A DNA stretch of 64,000 bases from an uncultured Bacteroidales bacterium (GCA_944326245.1 CALVDF010000008.1:1-64000); one strand, 5' to 3'; shown: positions 16,868 through 26,205, numbered from the stretch's first letter. Notes: generated from the sequence alone by a model not told the origin. Made by a program: numbers and translations.

Positions 16868-17392
16868 TCAATGTGTTTGATTGTTGTCTGTCGTTTGTCT
16901 GCCGAGGGAGACTCCTGCCCCCAGAATCGCCTGCCTGTCTTCTGGCAGGTCCATATCCATCTCCCAGATGCCTGCCTCCGGAGGTACTATGCCTGTCCTG
17001 TATACCCAACGGATGTCGTAGTAGTCCTGTGATGAAGCCAGGCTGATGCGGGTGTCTTCAGGATGACCGTTGAGGTAGTTTTTGACCGTGCTGTAGTCCG
17101 ATGGAAACGAGACGGTCTCATGCCCTTGACTGCCGGAAGGGGACGTGAGTGTGATGCCCATATCCAGTTGCGGACTGCTGTATGACTTGTGGAAACGTAC
17201 TATCAGCGATAGTGTGTAGATGCAGGCAGTGTCCGTCATGTCCAGGGAAAACCGGACATGACCGTCGGTGTTGCGGCCTAGAGGAGTAAACTCCGTGCGT
17301 GTATCGCCGTGCGAGCAGGAAGATACTGCTGCCAGCAGGTACAGCAGGAGGCATATTGCCGGCAGATGGTGTTTGCAGGTCGTCCCTGTCAT
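16868..17392 (-). CDS. gldH: GldH-family lipoprotein
   Basis: A predicted lipoprotein of 174 aa with a hydrophobic leader ending in the lipobox AAVSSCSH (Cys near residue 26). A beta-rich body contains the family segments FSLDMTDTACIYTLSLIVRFHKSY and YDIRWVYRTGIVPPEAGIWEMD. GldH was named from gliding motility in Flavobacterium, but it is widespread in non-gliding Bacteroidales, where its role is unclear. The start overlaps the ricT stop by 4 bp (ATGA), indicating coupled translation. The holB-ricT-gldH neighbourhood is a conserved one in the phylum. Confidence 0.85.
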   Translation of the reverse strand: MTGTTCKHHLPAICLLLYLLAAVSSCSHGDTRTEFTPLGRNTDGHVRFSLDMTDTACIYTLSLIVRFHKSYSSPQLDMGITLTSPSGSQGHETVSFPSDYSTVKNYLNGHPEDTRISLASSQDYYDIRWVYRTGIVPPEAGIWEMDMDLPEDRQAILGAGVSLGRQTTDNNQTH

Positions 17393-18573
17393 TGCTTTTC
17401 CTGTTTCCTGTTGTTGTCGGAGGCTGCGCGGGGGGCAGCTGTGGTTTTTTTCTTCTTTTTCTTCTTTTTCTTCTTGTTGTCGAAGCGGTCGATGCTGTCA
17501 TCTCCCAGTGAGGAAACGAAGTCCATGGGCTGTTCGTCCTTGGCGCTGTCCTTGAATAGGGTGGCCGGCTTGTTGCCCTTGCGGTTGGCCGCCAGGATCC
17601 TGCGTACTTCATCCACTGTAAGGGGGGCCATCTTGGACATGTCGCCTTCCTGATACGAGAACCACATGATGCCCTGGAGTATGTCTGTCTTGATAAGGTA
17701 TGCCTGTCCGTCCTGGAATTCCAGGGGAGAGTTGACGTTGGGAGTATTGTTGTGGGCGTCAATGTAGACCGGGACCTCGTAGTTTATGCAGCATTTGAGT
17801 TTGCCGCACTGTCCCGCCAGCTTCTGCGGGTTGAGTGACAGGTCCTGGCATCTGGCCGACTGGGTGGAGATGGACTGGAAATTCGTGATGTACTTGGAAC
17901 AGCACAGCGAACGTCCGCATACGCCCAGGCCCCCTATCAGACCGGCTTCCTGTCTGGCTCCGATCTGCTTCATTTCTATCCTTATGCGGAACTCTTCGGC
18001 GAATACTTTGATCAGCTGGCGGAAATCGACCCTTTCGTCAGCTATATAGTAGAATATGGCCTTGGAACCGTCACCCTGGAACTCGACGTCGCCTATCTTC
18101 ATGTCCAGCTTCATGTCGGAGGCAATCTGGCGGGCCCGTATCATGGTACTGTGCTCGCGGGCTATGGCTTCCTGCCATTTTTCGAGGTCGAGCGGACGGG
18201 CTTTCCTGTATATCTTCCTGAGCCCCTTGGCTTCCATGTCGAAGTGGTTTCTCAGCATCTGGCGTCCCACTACCGGACCTTCGAGAGTTATGATACCCAC
18301 GTCGTGCCCAGTGACAGCCTCCACGACTACCAGATCCCCTTTCTTGAGCAGCTGCATCGAGGTGTTTTCATAGAAGCCTTTGCGGGTGTTCTTGAAACGG
18401 ACCTCGTAGAGGTTGCTGAACTTGGGGTCATTGATGCCTTCAAGCCAGTTGAAGTCGTGCAGTTTGCAGCATCCGTCGTGGTATCTGCACAGAAGTTCCC
18501 CGTTGTCGGCCCTCATGGTGGTGCAACCTCGGGAACAGTCGTATATTGTGCGTTTTTCTTCCATTTTATCCAT
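17389..18573 (-). CDS. ricT: PSP1/RicT-family regulatory complex protein
   Basis: A PSP1-domain protein of 394 aa, relative of B. subtilis RicT (YaaT). The N-terminal Cys-rich part has CSRGCTT and CRYHDGCCKL. The PSP1 core runs from about residue 170 and contains GDGSKAIFYYIADERVDFRQLIK, then GLIGGLGVCGRSLCCSKY and a CGKLKCC motif, cysteines that can bind an iron-sulfur cluster in relatives. The C-terminus has an unusual run of ten lysines followed by a short charged tail. Start 18573 (MDKMEEKR) is used; an ATG at 18564 is an alternative. The gene diverges from holB, with which it shares a promoter palindrome at 18580-18601. Confidence 0.85.
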   Translation of the reverse strand: MDKMEEKRTIYDCSRGCTTMRADNGELLCRYHDGCCKLHDFNWLEGINDPKFSNLYEVRFKNTRKGFYENTSMQLLKKGDLVVVEAVTGHDVGIITLEGPVVGRQMLRNHFDMEAKGLRKIYRKARPLDLEKWQEAIAREHSTMIRARQIASDMKLDMKIGDVEFQGDGSKAIFYYIADERVDFRQLIKVFAEEFRIRIEMKQIGARQEAGLIGGLGVCGRSLCCSKYITNFQSISTQSARCQDLSLNPQKLAGQCGKLKCCINYEVPVYIDAHNNTPNVNSPLEFQDGQAYLIKTDILQGIMWFSYQEGDMSKMAPLTVDEVRRILAANRKGNKPATLFKDSAKDEQPMDFVSSLGDDSIDRFDNKKKKKKKKKKTTAAPRAASDNNRKQEKQ

Positions 18574-18579
18574 AAAATA

Positions 18580-18601
18580 CAAAGATAAATATTTATCTTT
18601 G
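18580..18601. promoter_or_regulatory. Overlapping divergent -7 boxes of ricT and holB
   Basis: A perfect 22-bp palindrome has CAAAGATA at its left end and TATCTTTG at its right end, joined by AATATT. Each end is a consensus -7 box for one strand. The ricT ATG is 6 bp and the holB ATG 9 bp beyond its box, so both mRNAs would have almost no leader. Confidence 0.65.
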
Positions 18602-18610
18602 AAATTCGAT

Positions 18611-19768
18611 ATGCAATTCAAAGAAGTCTTAGGAAACGGAGAACTCAAGTCCCGGCTGGTCCGGATGGTGGACAGCGGCCGGACCGGGCATTCCCTGATG
18701 CTGGTGGAGCGTGACGGGTGCGGGGCCCTGCCCATGGCCATGGCTCTTGTGCAGTATATGATGTGCCCTGAGCGCCGTCCGGGAGAGGACTCGTGCGGAG
18801 TCTGTCCGGTGTGCCGCAGAATAAGCGGAATGGTTCACCCTGATGTGCATTTTGCCTTTCCGGTCAATGTGGCCGGCAAGTCCGGGAGCAACAGGAAGCC
18901 GCTCAGCGGCAATTTCCTGGAAGAGTGGAGATCCTTGTACAGGGACAATCCTTATTTTACGGAGGCTGACCTGAATGCAGCCCTGGGCCTTGACGGCAAG
19001 GTGGGGGCCATCAGCGTAGCCGAGGCCAGGGAGATACTGGACTCCCTGAGTCTCAAGTCCTATGAGGGAAGAGGCAAGTTCATGGTGGTCTGGCTTCCGG
19101 AGCGGATGAATGCAGAGTCAGCCAACAGACTCCTCAAGATAGTGGAGGAGCCTATGGCCGATACTTATTTTATATTCATAACACATGCCCCCGAGCGGAT
19201 AATATCCACGATATGTTCACGCTCCCAGCTCATCCGGCTGTATCCTGCCCCTGTGCAGGAACTGGTGCCTGAGCTTCAGGCCCGTACGGGGCTTTCCAAG
19301 CAGGAGGCCACTGTCTACGCCCATACGGCTGGCGGCAGTCTGGGCATGGCCCTCGATATGGCGGGGGAGGCATCTTCGGCGTCATTCTTCCTTCCGGCTG
19401 CGGAAGGGATGCTGGAAGCAACGGTCTCGGGAGATCTCGTGGGGCTGCTGGAGGGCAATGATACAGTCGTGGCGATGGGGCGCGAGAGGCAGAAGGAGTT
19501 CTGCCTGTATCTGGAAGGGCTGCTGCGCAAGATGATGATGCGCCGTCAGGGGCTGGATGCGATATCGGACGTCCTCCCTCAGGAGGCCGGTGCTGTGGAC
19601 AGGTTCGGGCCTCTGCTGCCGGAAAGTTTCTTCGGTAAGGCATTCAGTGCCGTGGAGGAGGCCAGGACTATGGTCGAGGCCAATGTCAATGCCAAGATGG
19701 TGTTCTGCCATCTGTCCAATGTGCTGTTTGCTCTGGTCAATTTCGGAAAAAGCAACAAAAAGGTATAG
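18611..19768 (+). CDS. holB: DNA polymerase III delta-prime subunit
   Basis: The clamp-loader delta-prime subunit, 385 aa. The N-terminal AAA-like segment begins MQFKEVLGNGELKSRLVRMVDSGRTGHSLMLVERDG. The region where ATPase subunits carry a Walker A motif (here ERDGCGALPMAMA) is degenerate, as expected for delta-prime. A zinc-finger-like cysteine set CPERRPGEDSCGVCPVCRRISGMVHPDVH (near 55-83) and SAEEARR-like/NRLLKIVEEP helices (ANRLLKIVEEPMADTYFIFITH) follow. Start 18611 is chosen because it lies just beyond the -7 box. The ferredoxin gene follows after 5 bp. Confidence 0.87.
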   Translation: MQFKEVLGNGELKSRLVRMVDSGRTGHSLMLVERDGCGALPMAMALVQYMMCPERRPGEDSCGVCPVCRRISGMVHPDVHFAFPVNVAGKSGSNRKPLSGNFLEEWRSLYRDNPYFTEADLNAALGLDGKVGAISVAEAREILDSLSLKSYEGRGKFMVVWLPERMNAESANRLLKIVEEPMADTYFIFITHAPERIISTICSRSQLIRLYPAPVQELVPELQARTGLSKQEATVYAHTAGGSLGMALDMAGEASSASFFLPAAEGMLEATVSGDLVGLLEGNDTVVAMGRERQKEFCLYLEGLLRKMMMRRQGLDAISDVLPQEAGAVDRFGPLLPESFFGKAFSAVEEARTMVEANVNAKMVFCHLSNVLFALVNFGKSNKKV

Positions 19769-19773
19769 GAAGT

Positions 19774-20583
19774 ATGATATTCTATTTTTCAGGAACAGGC
19801 AACTCGCTTTGGGTTGCCAGGCAGCTTGCCAGGTCTCTGGGCTGCAGTGAGCCTGTGGCTGTTGCGGACGAGATCCGCAAGGCAGGGGACGGCGGTGTCT
19901 GCGAGTATGCCCTCGGAGAGGGGGAACCTCTGATACTGGTATTCCCGGTACATTCATGGGGACCGGCTGTGATGATGCTGAGGTTTGTCAGCCGTCTGCA
20001 TATACGGAATTACGGAGGCCAGCCTGTCTATGCAGTGTGCACCTGCGGGGATACCTGCGGGATGACTGACAGTATACTTTCCGCTGCCCTGGCGCGCAGA
20101 GGTCTGCCCCTTACCGCATGCTGGTCAGTACGTATGCCCAACAACTACCTGCTGATGAAAGGATTCGGAGTGGATACGGACGAGGTGGCGGCAGCCAAAC
20201 TTGCCTCTGCTCCGCACGTGACGGAAGCGGTGGCGGAGGCCATAAGGAAGGGGTGCGGTCCTGCCGGCGGGACAGGGTACAGGCACTATCTTACCGGTAC
20301 GCAGCCCTGGCTCAAGAGTCATGTCATCAATCCGCTCTTCAGGCGTTTCCTTGCAGGACCGGACAGCCGCACCAAGTTCCATGTCAGTGATGCCTGCATA
20401 GGCTGCGGACTGTGTGCGCGTGTGTGCCCTACCGGTGCCGTGACCATGTCGGACGGACATCCGGTGTGGGGCCGCGGCTGCGTACAGTGTACTGCATGCA
20501 TCAACAGGTGTCCTGTCAGGGCCATAGACTGGGGCAATATCACCCAGGCCCAGGGACGTTACCGTCATCCGGAACTCAAATAG
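19774..20583 (+). CDS. EFR1-type flavodoxin-like/ferredoxin protein
   Basis: An electron-transfer protein of 269 aa. A flavodoxin-like N-terminal domain starts with FYFSGTGNSLWVARQLA, where SGTGNS is the FMN phosphate loop. A C-terminal 2[4Fe-4S] ferredoxin domain has CIGCGLCARVCP (near 210-221) and CVQCTACINRCP (near 240-251). The architecture matches the EFR1 family. The redox partner is unknown. It is probably co-transcribed with holB. Its 3' end overlaps the convergent U32 peptidase gene by 8 bp, so no terminator fits between them. Confidence 0.88.
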   Translation: MIFYFSGTGNSLWVARQLARSLGCSEPVAVADEIRKAGDGGVCEYALGEGEPLILVFPVHSWGPAVMMLRFVSRLHIRNYGGQPVYAVCTCGDTCGMTDSILSAALARRGLPLTACWSVRMPNNYLLMKGFGVDTDEVAAAKLASAPHVTEAVAEAIRKGCGPAGGTGYRHYLTGTQPWLKSHVINPLFRRFLAGPDSRTKFHVSDACIGCGLCARVCPTGAVTMSDGHPVWGRGCVQCTACINRCPVRAIDWGNITQAQGRYRHPELK

Positions 20584-22417
20584 CCTTGATTGTCATCTCG
20601 CAGCGGGCGCAGTCGAATGTGGCCCGGAGGCGGCGGCCGTTGTTGTCAAGCAGCAGCGGTGTGGCCCGTTCTCCGGGCTTTTGCTTGGGGCAGCGTCCTG
20701 TCTGCCAGCGTATGCAGTATTTGCACCGCATGAGCTCTGCGTCTGGGTCGGGAACAGTTTCGAAGGCGGCTTCCGGTTCGATTCCTACTGCCCGGTAGAC
20801 GCTGCGGGACAATGAGTTTGCGCAGTTGAGCCGATGGCGCTGTGCCGGGGGGATCAGGGCATTTTTGTCCAGGCTGTCAAAAGGGACATGTGCGGTCATG
20901 TCCGGCGGGGTGGTGACGGGTTCCAGTCCGGAGGCCAGTTCGCGGCGCAGGGAATTGAGGGCAGAGGCAGGCAGGAAGGGCAGGGGACCCTCTTCCGGGA
21001 TGTCTGTGAGGCAGAAGGAGAAGATGCCGCTGCGTTTGGACAGGGATGCTTTGAGACCGGCTGCGGCCTTGTCCCGGTTTCTGGACTGTTCTGCGGTGAA
21101 CCGGACCGATGCGGTGGCACCGCTTCCGGAAGCAGTGGCTGTCAGGGTGTAGGAAGTCCCACCTTCGTATTCCAGCCTGGCTGTAGCAGGTATCAGGCGT
21201 ACGGGAGGATTGTTCTCGATTGCCTTCTCCAGAGCATGGTTGAAACTGCGGTAGACTGTCGTGCCTGTGGTCGGGGCGGCTCCGGTGTTCTGGCTGTATG
21301 TGACGGTACTGCCGGATACGGTGTCGGCTTTCATGCCGGATATTTCCCCTTTCCCCGGGATGAAGCACAGGCCGTCCCCGTTTGCCAGGGGTGTGCTTAT
21401 GCCTTTGCGGAGCTTCAGTTCCATTGTGCCCGGGCGTATGATTCTCAGAACCTCGCCTATCGGCTCGCCTATGCCCTTGGCGTAGGCTCCGGAATTCCAT
21501 TGTCCCCTGGTGCCGTCGATGAAATATCCGGTGTAGCCTCTGTTGAATGTGGCCTCAGGGTGAGGGGTGAAGCCGCCTTCCGGGGAGCCCCAGGAGCTTC
21601 TTGTGTATGTGCCTCCGCTTGAAGCGATGAGGCTGTCAAGAGTATTGCTGTATGCCCTTACGATGTTTCTCACGTAGGATATGTTCTTCAGACGGCCTTC
21701 TATCTTGAACGATGTGGCCCCGGCTTCGGCCAGTTGTCCGAGCCTGTCCTGCAGCGAGAGGTCCTTGAGCGAAAGGATGGCCTTGTCTTTCATAAGCAGC
21801 TTCCCGTCCTGGTCCAGCAGGTCGTAGCGGGAGCGGCAGGCCTGGATGCAGCTGCCCCTGTTGGCACTCCGTCCAGCGAGCCACTGGCTCAGGTAGCATT
21901 GCCCGCTGTAGCACACGCAGAGAGCTCCGTGTACGAAGCATTCTATCTCGCAGTCAGGTACGGCGAAGGCTATTGCATTGATCTGTGCGAGGCTCAGTTC
22001 CCTGGCCAGGACCAGTTTCCTGAAGCCCAGGGACGCCAGCCAGCGGGCCTGTTCCACCGTGCGGATGTTGCATTGGGTGGAGGCATGCAGCTCTATTTTG
22101 GGAATGCTCATCCGGAGCAGACCCAGATCCTGGACTATGAGGGCGTCGCATCCTGCCTCGACTGCGCTGAATACGCACCTGCGGGCCTCTTCCAGTTCGT
22201 CCTCATATATAATGGTGTTGAGCGTGAGATACACTCTCGCCCCGAAGCGGTGGGCATAGGCTGTGAGCTGTGCGATGTCGGCAAAGGAATTGCCCGCAGC
22301 TTCCCTTGCCCCGAAGGCCGGACCTGCGATATATACGGCATCGGCACCGCAGTCGATGGCCGCGATGCCGATGTCCTTATTCTTGGCAGGTGCCAGAAGC
22401 TCGAGGGCTACTGACAT
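20576..22417 (-). CDS. Peptidase U32-family protein (RlhA/YhbU-like)
   Basis: A U32-family protein of 613 aa. The N-terminal TIM-barrel-like domain contains ELLAPAKNKDIGIAAIDCGADAVYIAG, and the family signature lies in EIECFVHGALCVCYSGQCYLSQ with a further NRGSCIQACR. These cysteines are the presumed [4Fe-4S] ligands. FKIEGRLKNISYVRNIVRAY follows. The long C-terminal part (from about 300) is the DUF3656-like extension. Length and domains resemble E. coli RlhA, which makes 5-hydroxycytidine in 23S rRNA, so RNA modification is more likely than proteolysis; this is inferred from family knowledge. Its start overlaps the upstream TPR gene by 10 bp. Confidence 0.83.
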   Translation of the reverse strand: MSVALELLAPAKNKDIGIAAIDCGADAVYIAGPAFGAREAAGNSFADIAQLTAYAHRFGARVYLTLNTIIYEDELEEARRCVFSAVEAGCDALIVQDLGLLRMSIPKIELHASTQCNIRTVEQARWLASLGFRKLVLARELSLAQINAIAFAVPDCEIECFVHGALCVCYSGQCYLSQWLAGRSANRGSCIQACRSRYDLLDQDGKLLMKDKAILSLKDLSLQDRLGQLAEAGATSFKIEGRLKNISYVRNIVRAYSNTLDSLIASSGGTYTRSSWGSPEGGFTPHPEATFNRGYTGYFIDGTRGQWNSGAYAKGIGEPIGEVLRIIRPGTMELKLRKGISTPLANGDGLCFIPGKGEISGMKADTVSGSTVTYSQNTGAAPTTGTTVYRSFNHALEKAIENNPPVRLIPATARLEYEGGTSYTLTATASGSGATASVRFTAEQSRNRDKAAAGLKASLSKRSGIFSFCLTDIPEEGPLPFLPASALNSLRRELASGLEPVTTPPDMTAHVPFDSLDKNALIPPAQRHRLNCANSLSRSVYRAVGIEPEAAFETVPDPDAELMRCKYCIRWQTGRCPKQKPGERATPLLLDNNGRRLRATFDCARCEMTIKAI

Positions 22418-23349
22418 TTGAGTTCCACATCGATTTTATGTTTTGCGTATTCTGCGAACTGAGGGTTGGCGAGGATGGCCTTGTAGTTGTCGCAGGCGCT
22501 GGCCTTGTCACCCTTTGCCTCATAGGCGGTGGCAAGCTGATATTTGATCTGGTCGATGTTCCTGGCGTTGGGGGATGCGGCTACGAAACCTTCGAAGTTT
22601 GCGATGGCCTTGTCATAGTCCTTGAGGGCCAGTGCAGCTGTACCGGCTATCTGCATTGCAGTAGGGGTAGGCAGGATGGCCAGAGACTTGTCGGCATATT
22701 CGAGGGCTTTCTGGTAGTCCTTGCTCTTGAGGACATTTGCAGCCTGGCTGAGGTAGATGGTGGTCATCTCCTTGTCGGCTGCCTTGGACTGGCCGAGCTC
22801 GGATGCTTTGGTCAGGGCCGCTATGGCTGCATCGATGTCGCCTGCACGGGAGGCTGCCTGTCCCAGACGCAGGTTGGCATTGGCGTCATTGGGATTCATG
22901 TCAATGACTTTCTGGTATTTCTCCATGGCCTCGGCATACTGCTTCTGGTTGAGCAGAATGTTGCCCTGCTGCATGTAGAGCTGTGGAATCAGATTCTCGG
23001 CTTCTGCAGCTATATCATCCTGACCGTAAGCTTTGGCTTTTGCTGCGGCATCTGTGAGGACTACGATTGCGGAGTCAATCTCGTTTGCTGCTGCGAGCTC
23101 TTTGCCTATGGCGCTGATGAGGGTAGGGATGTTCCTCTTGCAGTTGTAGGCAAGCTCGTCGGCTTCGGGGCCTATGATCTCGGCCTGGGCCAATGCTTCT
23201 TCGAAATAAGTCAGTGCTGTCTCTTTGTCTCCGGCGTTGAGGGCTGTTGCCCCTTCGTTGTACAGGGATGTCGCGCTTTCCATGTCCTGTGCAGACACGG
23301 CTGCTGCACAAAGCGTTGCGGTAATCAGAATTGCTAGTATTTTCTTCAT
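22408..23349 (-). CDS. Secreted tetratricopeptide-repeat protein
   Basis: A periplasmic TPR protein of 313 aa. The signal peptide MKKILAILITATLCAAAVSAQ precedes several helical repeats with TPR spacing, for example SLYNEGATALNAGDKETALTYFEEAL near 30-55, AMEKYQKVIDMNPNDANANLRLGQAA near 140-165 and DYDKAIANFEGFVAASPNARN near 235-255. TPR proteins act as scaffolds for protein complexes; no partner is identified. A TATATTTG box on the minus strand (23390-23397) is the likely -7 element. The gene is translationally overlapped with the U32 gene downstream. Confidence 0.85.
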   Translation of the reverse strand: MKKILAILITATLCAAAVSAQDMESATSLYNEGATALNAGDKETALTYFEEALAQAEIIGPEADELAYNCKRNIPTLISAIGKELAAANEIDSAIVVLTDAAAKAKAYGQDDIAAEAENLIPQLYMQQGNILLNQKQYAEAMEKYQKVIDMNPNDANANLRLGQAASRAGDIDAAIAALTKASELGQSKAADKEMTTIYLSQAANVLKSKDYQKALEYADKSLAILPTPTAMQIAGTAALALKDYDKAIANFEGFVAASPNARNIDQIKYQLATAYEAKGDKASACDNYKAILANPQFAEYAKHKIDVELKCQ

Positions 23350-23389
23350 ATTAATTGGTTTTGTGATATTCTGGGGAAAATGGAACTGA

Positions 23390-23417
23390 CAAATATAAGG
23401 ATATTTTCATACATTTG
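23390..23417. promoter_or_regulatory. Divergent -7 boxes of the TPR and M16 genes
   Basis: TATATTTG on the minus strand (23390-23397) faces the TPR gene. TACATTTG on the plus strand (23410-23417) faces the M16 gene, whose ATG follows only 4 bp later. The -33 elements are poor on both sides. Confidence 0.5.
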
Positions 23418-23421
23418 TCTT

Positions 23422-26205
23422 ATGAAACGGAAAATTTTAATCCCTCTTCTTCTGCTGCTCTGTGCGGTACCGGGCTTTTCCCAGATGGTGGGAGAGCTGG
23501 AGGATGATGCCAGGATAGTCAGGGGAAGCCTTCCCAACGGATTGACGTATTATCTTGTAAAGAATTCTGCTACAGCGGGATATGCTGATTTTACCTTTAT
23601 ACAGAAGACAGGTATTGCCATGGAAGACAGCTCTTCCAGAGGCATGACCCATCTGATGGAGTGCATGGCCCTTACGGAGACGGTCAATTTCCCCGACGGT
23701 GAGATATTCACTTTCATAGACAATATGGGGCTTGACCGTACCGACGGTCTGGTCATAGATGCCGGAGATTACTACACTACCTATACCTTCAGCGATGTGC
23801 CTCTGAAGAAGAACAGTTCTATGGTCGATTCGATGCTGCTGGCCATATACAACATGTCCTCGGCGCTGATAGTGGACGACCGTTCGGTGGCCAGGGGCAA
23901 GAATTTTTTCCGCAATGTGTTCTCGGCTGCCGAGACTTTGGACAAGAGGGTCGAGGATTCTCTCGCCCGGTATTATTTTGCAGGGACATCCCTTGCTCCA
24001 CTGTCACCTGAGAGGCTTTTCGAGAGGATTGACGGTTATTCGACCGAAGATGTGCGCAAGTTCTACCGCAACCGCTGCCGTCCGGACCTTCAGGCACTCG
24101 TGATAGCGGGGGATATAGATCCGTCGGCGGTGGAGTCGAAGATACGCGCCCTTTTCCAGGTAGTGCCCAGGCCGGCCGGACGTGCACCTGAATTCCCGGA
24201 TTCGCTGCGGGATGCTGCCGGTGGCGGGTTTTTCTACTTCCGCGATACTGAAGCCGATTGTGCCAGCGTTACATTTGACTATATAGTCAGGCCCGTAGAG
24301 CCCTCCCTGCGCCGTACAGCAGTGCCTTTCATATATGATTACCTTTCGTCCATAGGGCTGGACATAATGCGGAGACGGCTGCACGATGCCCTGGGCAAGG
24401 CTCCGTTCTATGCGCGGAGCGTAAGTGCCGAGATGGTCCCCTTCCTGAACAACATCACTTACCGCTTCTCTGTGGAGTGTGCTCCAGAGGACTATGTCAT
24501 GGCTTACGAATTTATCCTCTCGGAGGTGGAGCGTCTCCTCAAGTACGGGGTCTACGGTTACGAGTACCGCCGCAGCAGCCGGGATTACCTGATGACCCTC
24601 GACGAGACTTACCGCAAGCGTTCCTCCCTGGACAACAAGTACTATTCGCGCCTTTGCAGCAGCAACTTCCTGGACGGTTACGTGATGGCCGGGGTGGAGC
24701 TCAGGAAGAGCTATATAGAGATGGCCATGGAAGGAATGGACAGCACCGACGTGTACAGGTTCCTGTCCTCGGTGTTTTCATCGGCAGGGTCCAGGACCGT
24801 AGTGTGCACGTCTCCGGAGAAGGCGGCAGGTCTTGAGTATTTTGCCGTGGATCCGGAGCCGGCCGGACTCGACACTGTGGTCTATGACATGACTGTATCC
24901 CTGACTCCCAAGAAGGCCGAAAAGGAGTTTTCACGCCAGAAGTTTGTCAACCCTTCCACGGGAGTCACTTCCCGCCGTCTGCCCAACGGCGCCACTCTGG
25001 CCTACCGCAAGATGACCAGGGAGCCGGGGCGGGTATATTTCGAGGCCGTGGCCAGGGGAGGCGTATCCCTTGCCGAAGAGCACCTGAGCCTGCTGCGCAA
25101 GTACGTCAATGATGTTGCGCAGATGTCAGTGGTGGGCGGCATGAACATGTTCGAGAGGGAAAAGCTCTATGATATACTTCAGCTGAATCTGTCGAGGATG
25201 ATAACCGTGAGCGAAAGGAGGATAACCGGCTCTTTCAGTACCGGGTCCGAGGCGCAGTTTCTGGAACTGGTGACCCAGTATTTCCAGGGTTCTGAACCTG
25301 ATGACGAGACTTTCGGAAAGTACCGCCGTATGCTCATAGGCTGCCAGCCCTACGCAATGTGCTCTCCTGAAGCGGTATTCGACAGGCTGCACAGACGGGA
25401 TGTCCGTTCGGGATACGGGATAAGCCCGGACAATCCGTCTGTGGATTCGCTGGACTACGGGGCGGCTCTGGATTTCGTCAATTCCCTGTTCTCCAATGTG
25501 GCCGAGTTCTCGTTCATATTTGTCGGAGACTTTGACGAACAGCAGCTCCTGAGCTCGGCATACAGTACCGTAGCCAAGTTGCCCGGGCGAAGTGTGAGTC
25601 AGAAACGGACGGAGAACCGCTCGTTCTTCATCGCTTCGTACGATGACGAAGAGGTGGTGAGTATGCCTATGGAGTTCCCTCGCAGGCTGCACAGCTGCAA
25701 GCTGACGATACCTTCTGACCTCAATGTCGAGGACCGTGCCCTGTCCGAGATTACTGCAAAGGTCATAGAAAGGGAAGTCATAAGGCAGCTTTCCTTGCGC
25801 GGTATCCTGGCCGATGCCGCCCAGCGCTTCTACAGCTATCCGGAAGAGGTACTTACCATAGACTTCAACTTTTCCACCTACAGCGAGCTCGAGGACATGG
25901 GAGGCATATTTGCGGACATAGTGGAGAATCTGGCCTACAGGGGGGTAAGTGACGGAGAAGTGGACGGGGTCCGCCGCAACATCATACTCAAGGACGAGTT
26001 GCGGGAAAGGGTGGATTTCGACTGGTGGAAACGTCTGCTGCGGAGCCGTTACATAGACCGCAAGGACTTTTACACCAGACGCAAGGAGGCTCTGGATGCT
26101 GTAACTGCCCGGCAGGTTGACGAAGCGCTGCTGAGGGTTCTGGACAAGGGCCGGATATCCCTGCTGTCGGTAGTCCCTGAGGAAACAACGGATAAAGAAC
26201 AATAA
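23422..26205 (+). CDS. M16-family (insulinase-like) protein lacking the zinc-site residues
   Basis: A secreted protein of 927 aa with signal peptide MKRKILIPLLLLLCAVPGFSQ and two M16 units (about 30-450 and 510-900). The N-terminal unit aligns to active M16 peptidases around GLPNGLTYY and RGMTHLMECMAL. The inverse zinc motif HxxEH is HLMEC here (residues 77-81), so the second metal histidine is cysteine. The downstream glutamate-rich helix that supplies the third ligand reads ARGKNFFRNVF, with no suitable Glu. It is therefore probably a non-catalytic paralogue, perhaps pairing with an active M16 subunit elsewhere. The start at 23422 puts the signal peptide first; the longer frame crosses the promoter. 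The reading frame is intact, so it is not a pseudogene. Confidence 0.8.
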   Translation: MKRKILIPLLLLLCAVPGFSQMVGELEDDARIVRGSLPNGLTYYLVKNSATAGYADFTFIQKTGIAMEDSSSRGMTHLMECMALTETVNFPDGEIFTFIDNMGLDRTDGLVIDAGDYYTTYTFSDVPLKKNSSMVDSMLLAIYNMSSALIVDDRSVARGKNFFRNVFSAAETLDKRVEDSLARYYFAGTSLAPLSPERLFERIDGYSTEDVRKFYRNRCRPDLQALVIAGDIDPSAVESKIRALFQVVPRPAGRAPEFPDSLRDAAGGGFFYFRDTEADCASVTFDYIVRPVEPSLRRTAVPFIYDYLSSIGLDIMRRRLHDALGKAPFYARSVSAEMVPFLNNITYRFSVECAPEDYVMAYEFILSEVERLLKYGVYGYEYRRSSRDYLMTLDETYRKRSSLDNKYYSRLCSSNFLDGYVMAGVELRKSYIEMAMEGMDSTDVYRFLSSVFSSAGSRTVVCTSPEKAAGLEYFAVDPEPAGLDTVVYDMTVSLTPKKAEKEFSRQKFVNPSTGVTSRRLPNGATLAYRKMTREPGRVYFEAVARGGVSLAEEHLSLLRKYVNDVAQMSVVGGMNMFEREKLYDILQLNLSRMITVSERRITGSFSTGSEAQFLELVTQYFQGSEPDDETFGKYRRMLIGCQPYAMCSPEAVFDRLHRRDVRSGYGISPDNPSVDSLDYGAALDFVNSLFSNVAEFSFIFVGDFDEQQLLSSAYSTVAKLPGRSVSQKRTENRSFFIASYDDEEVVSMPMEFPRRLHSCKLTIPSDLNVEDRALSEITAKVIEREVIRQLSLRGILADAAQRFYSYPEEVLTIDFNFSTYSELEDMGGIFADIVENLAYRGVSDGEVDGVRRNIILKDELRERVDFDWWKRLLRSRYIDRKDFYTRRKEALDAVTARQVDEALLRVLDKGRISLLSVVPEETTDKEQ

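Noticed and set aside
17455..17485. Possible frameshift at the lysine-codon run in ricT
   Set aside because: The run of TTC/TTT triplets could be slippage-prone, but the frame is open to a stop that overlaps gldH by 4 bp, a normal arrangement.
23422..26205. M16 gene as a pseudogene
   Set aside because: The zinc motif is lost but the 927-codon frame, signal peptide and both domains are intact, so a non-catalytic protein is more likely than a dead gene.
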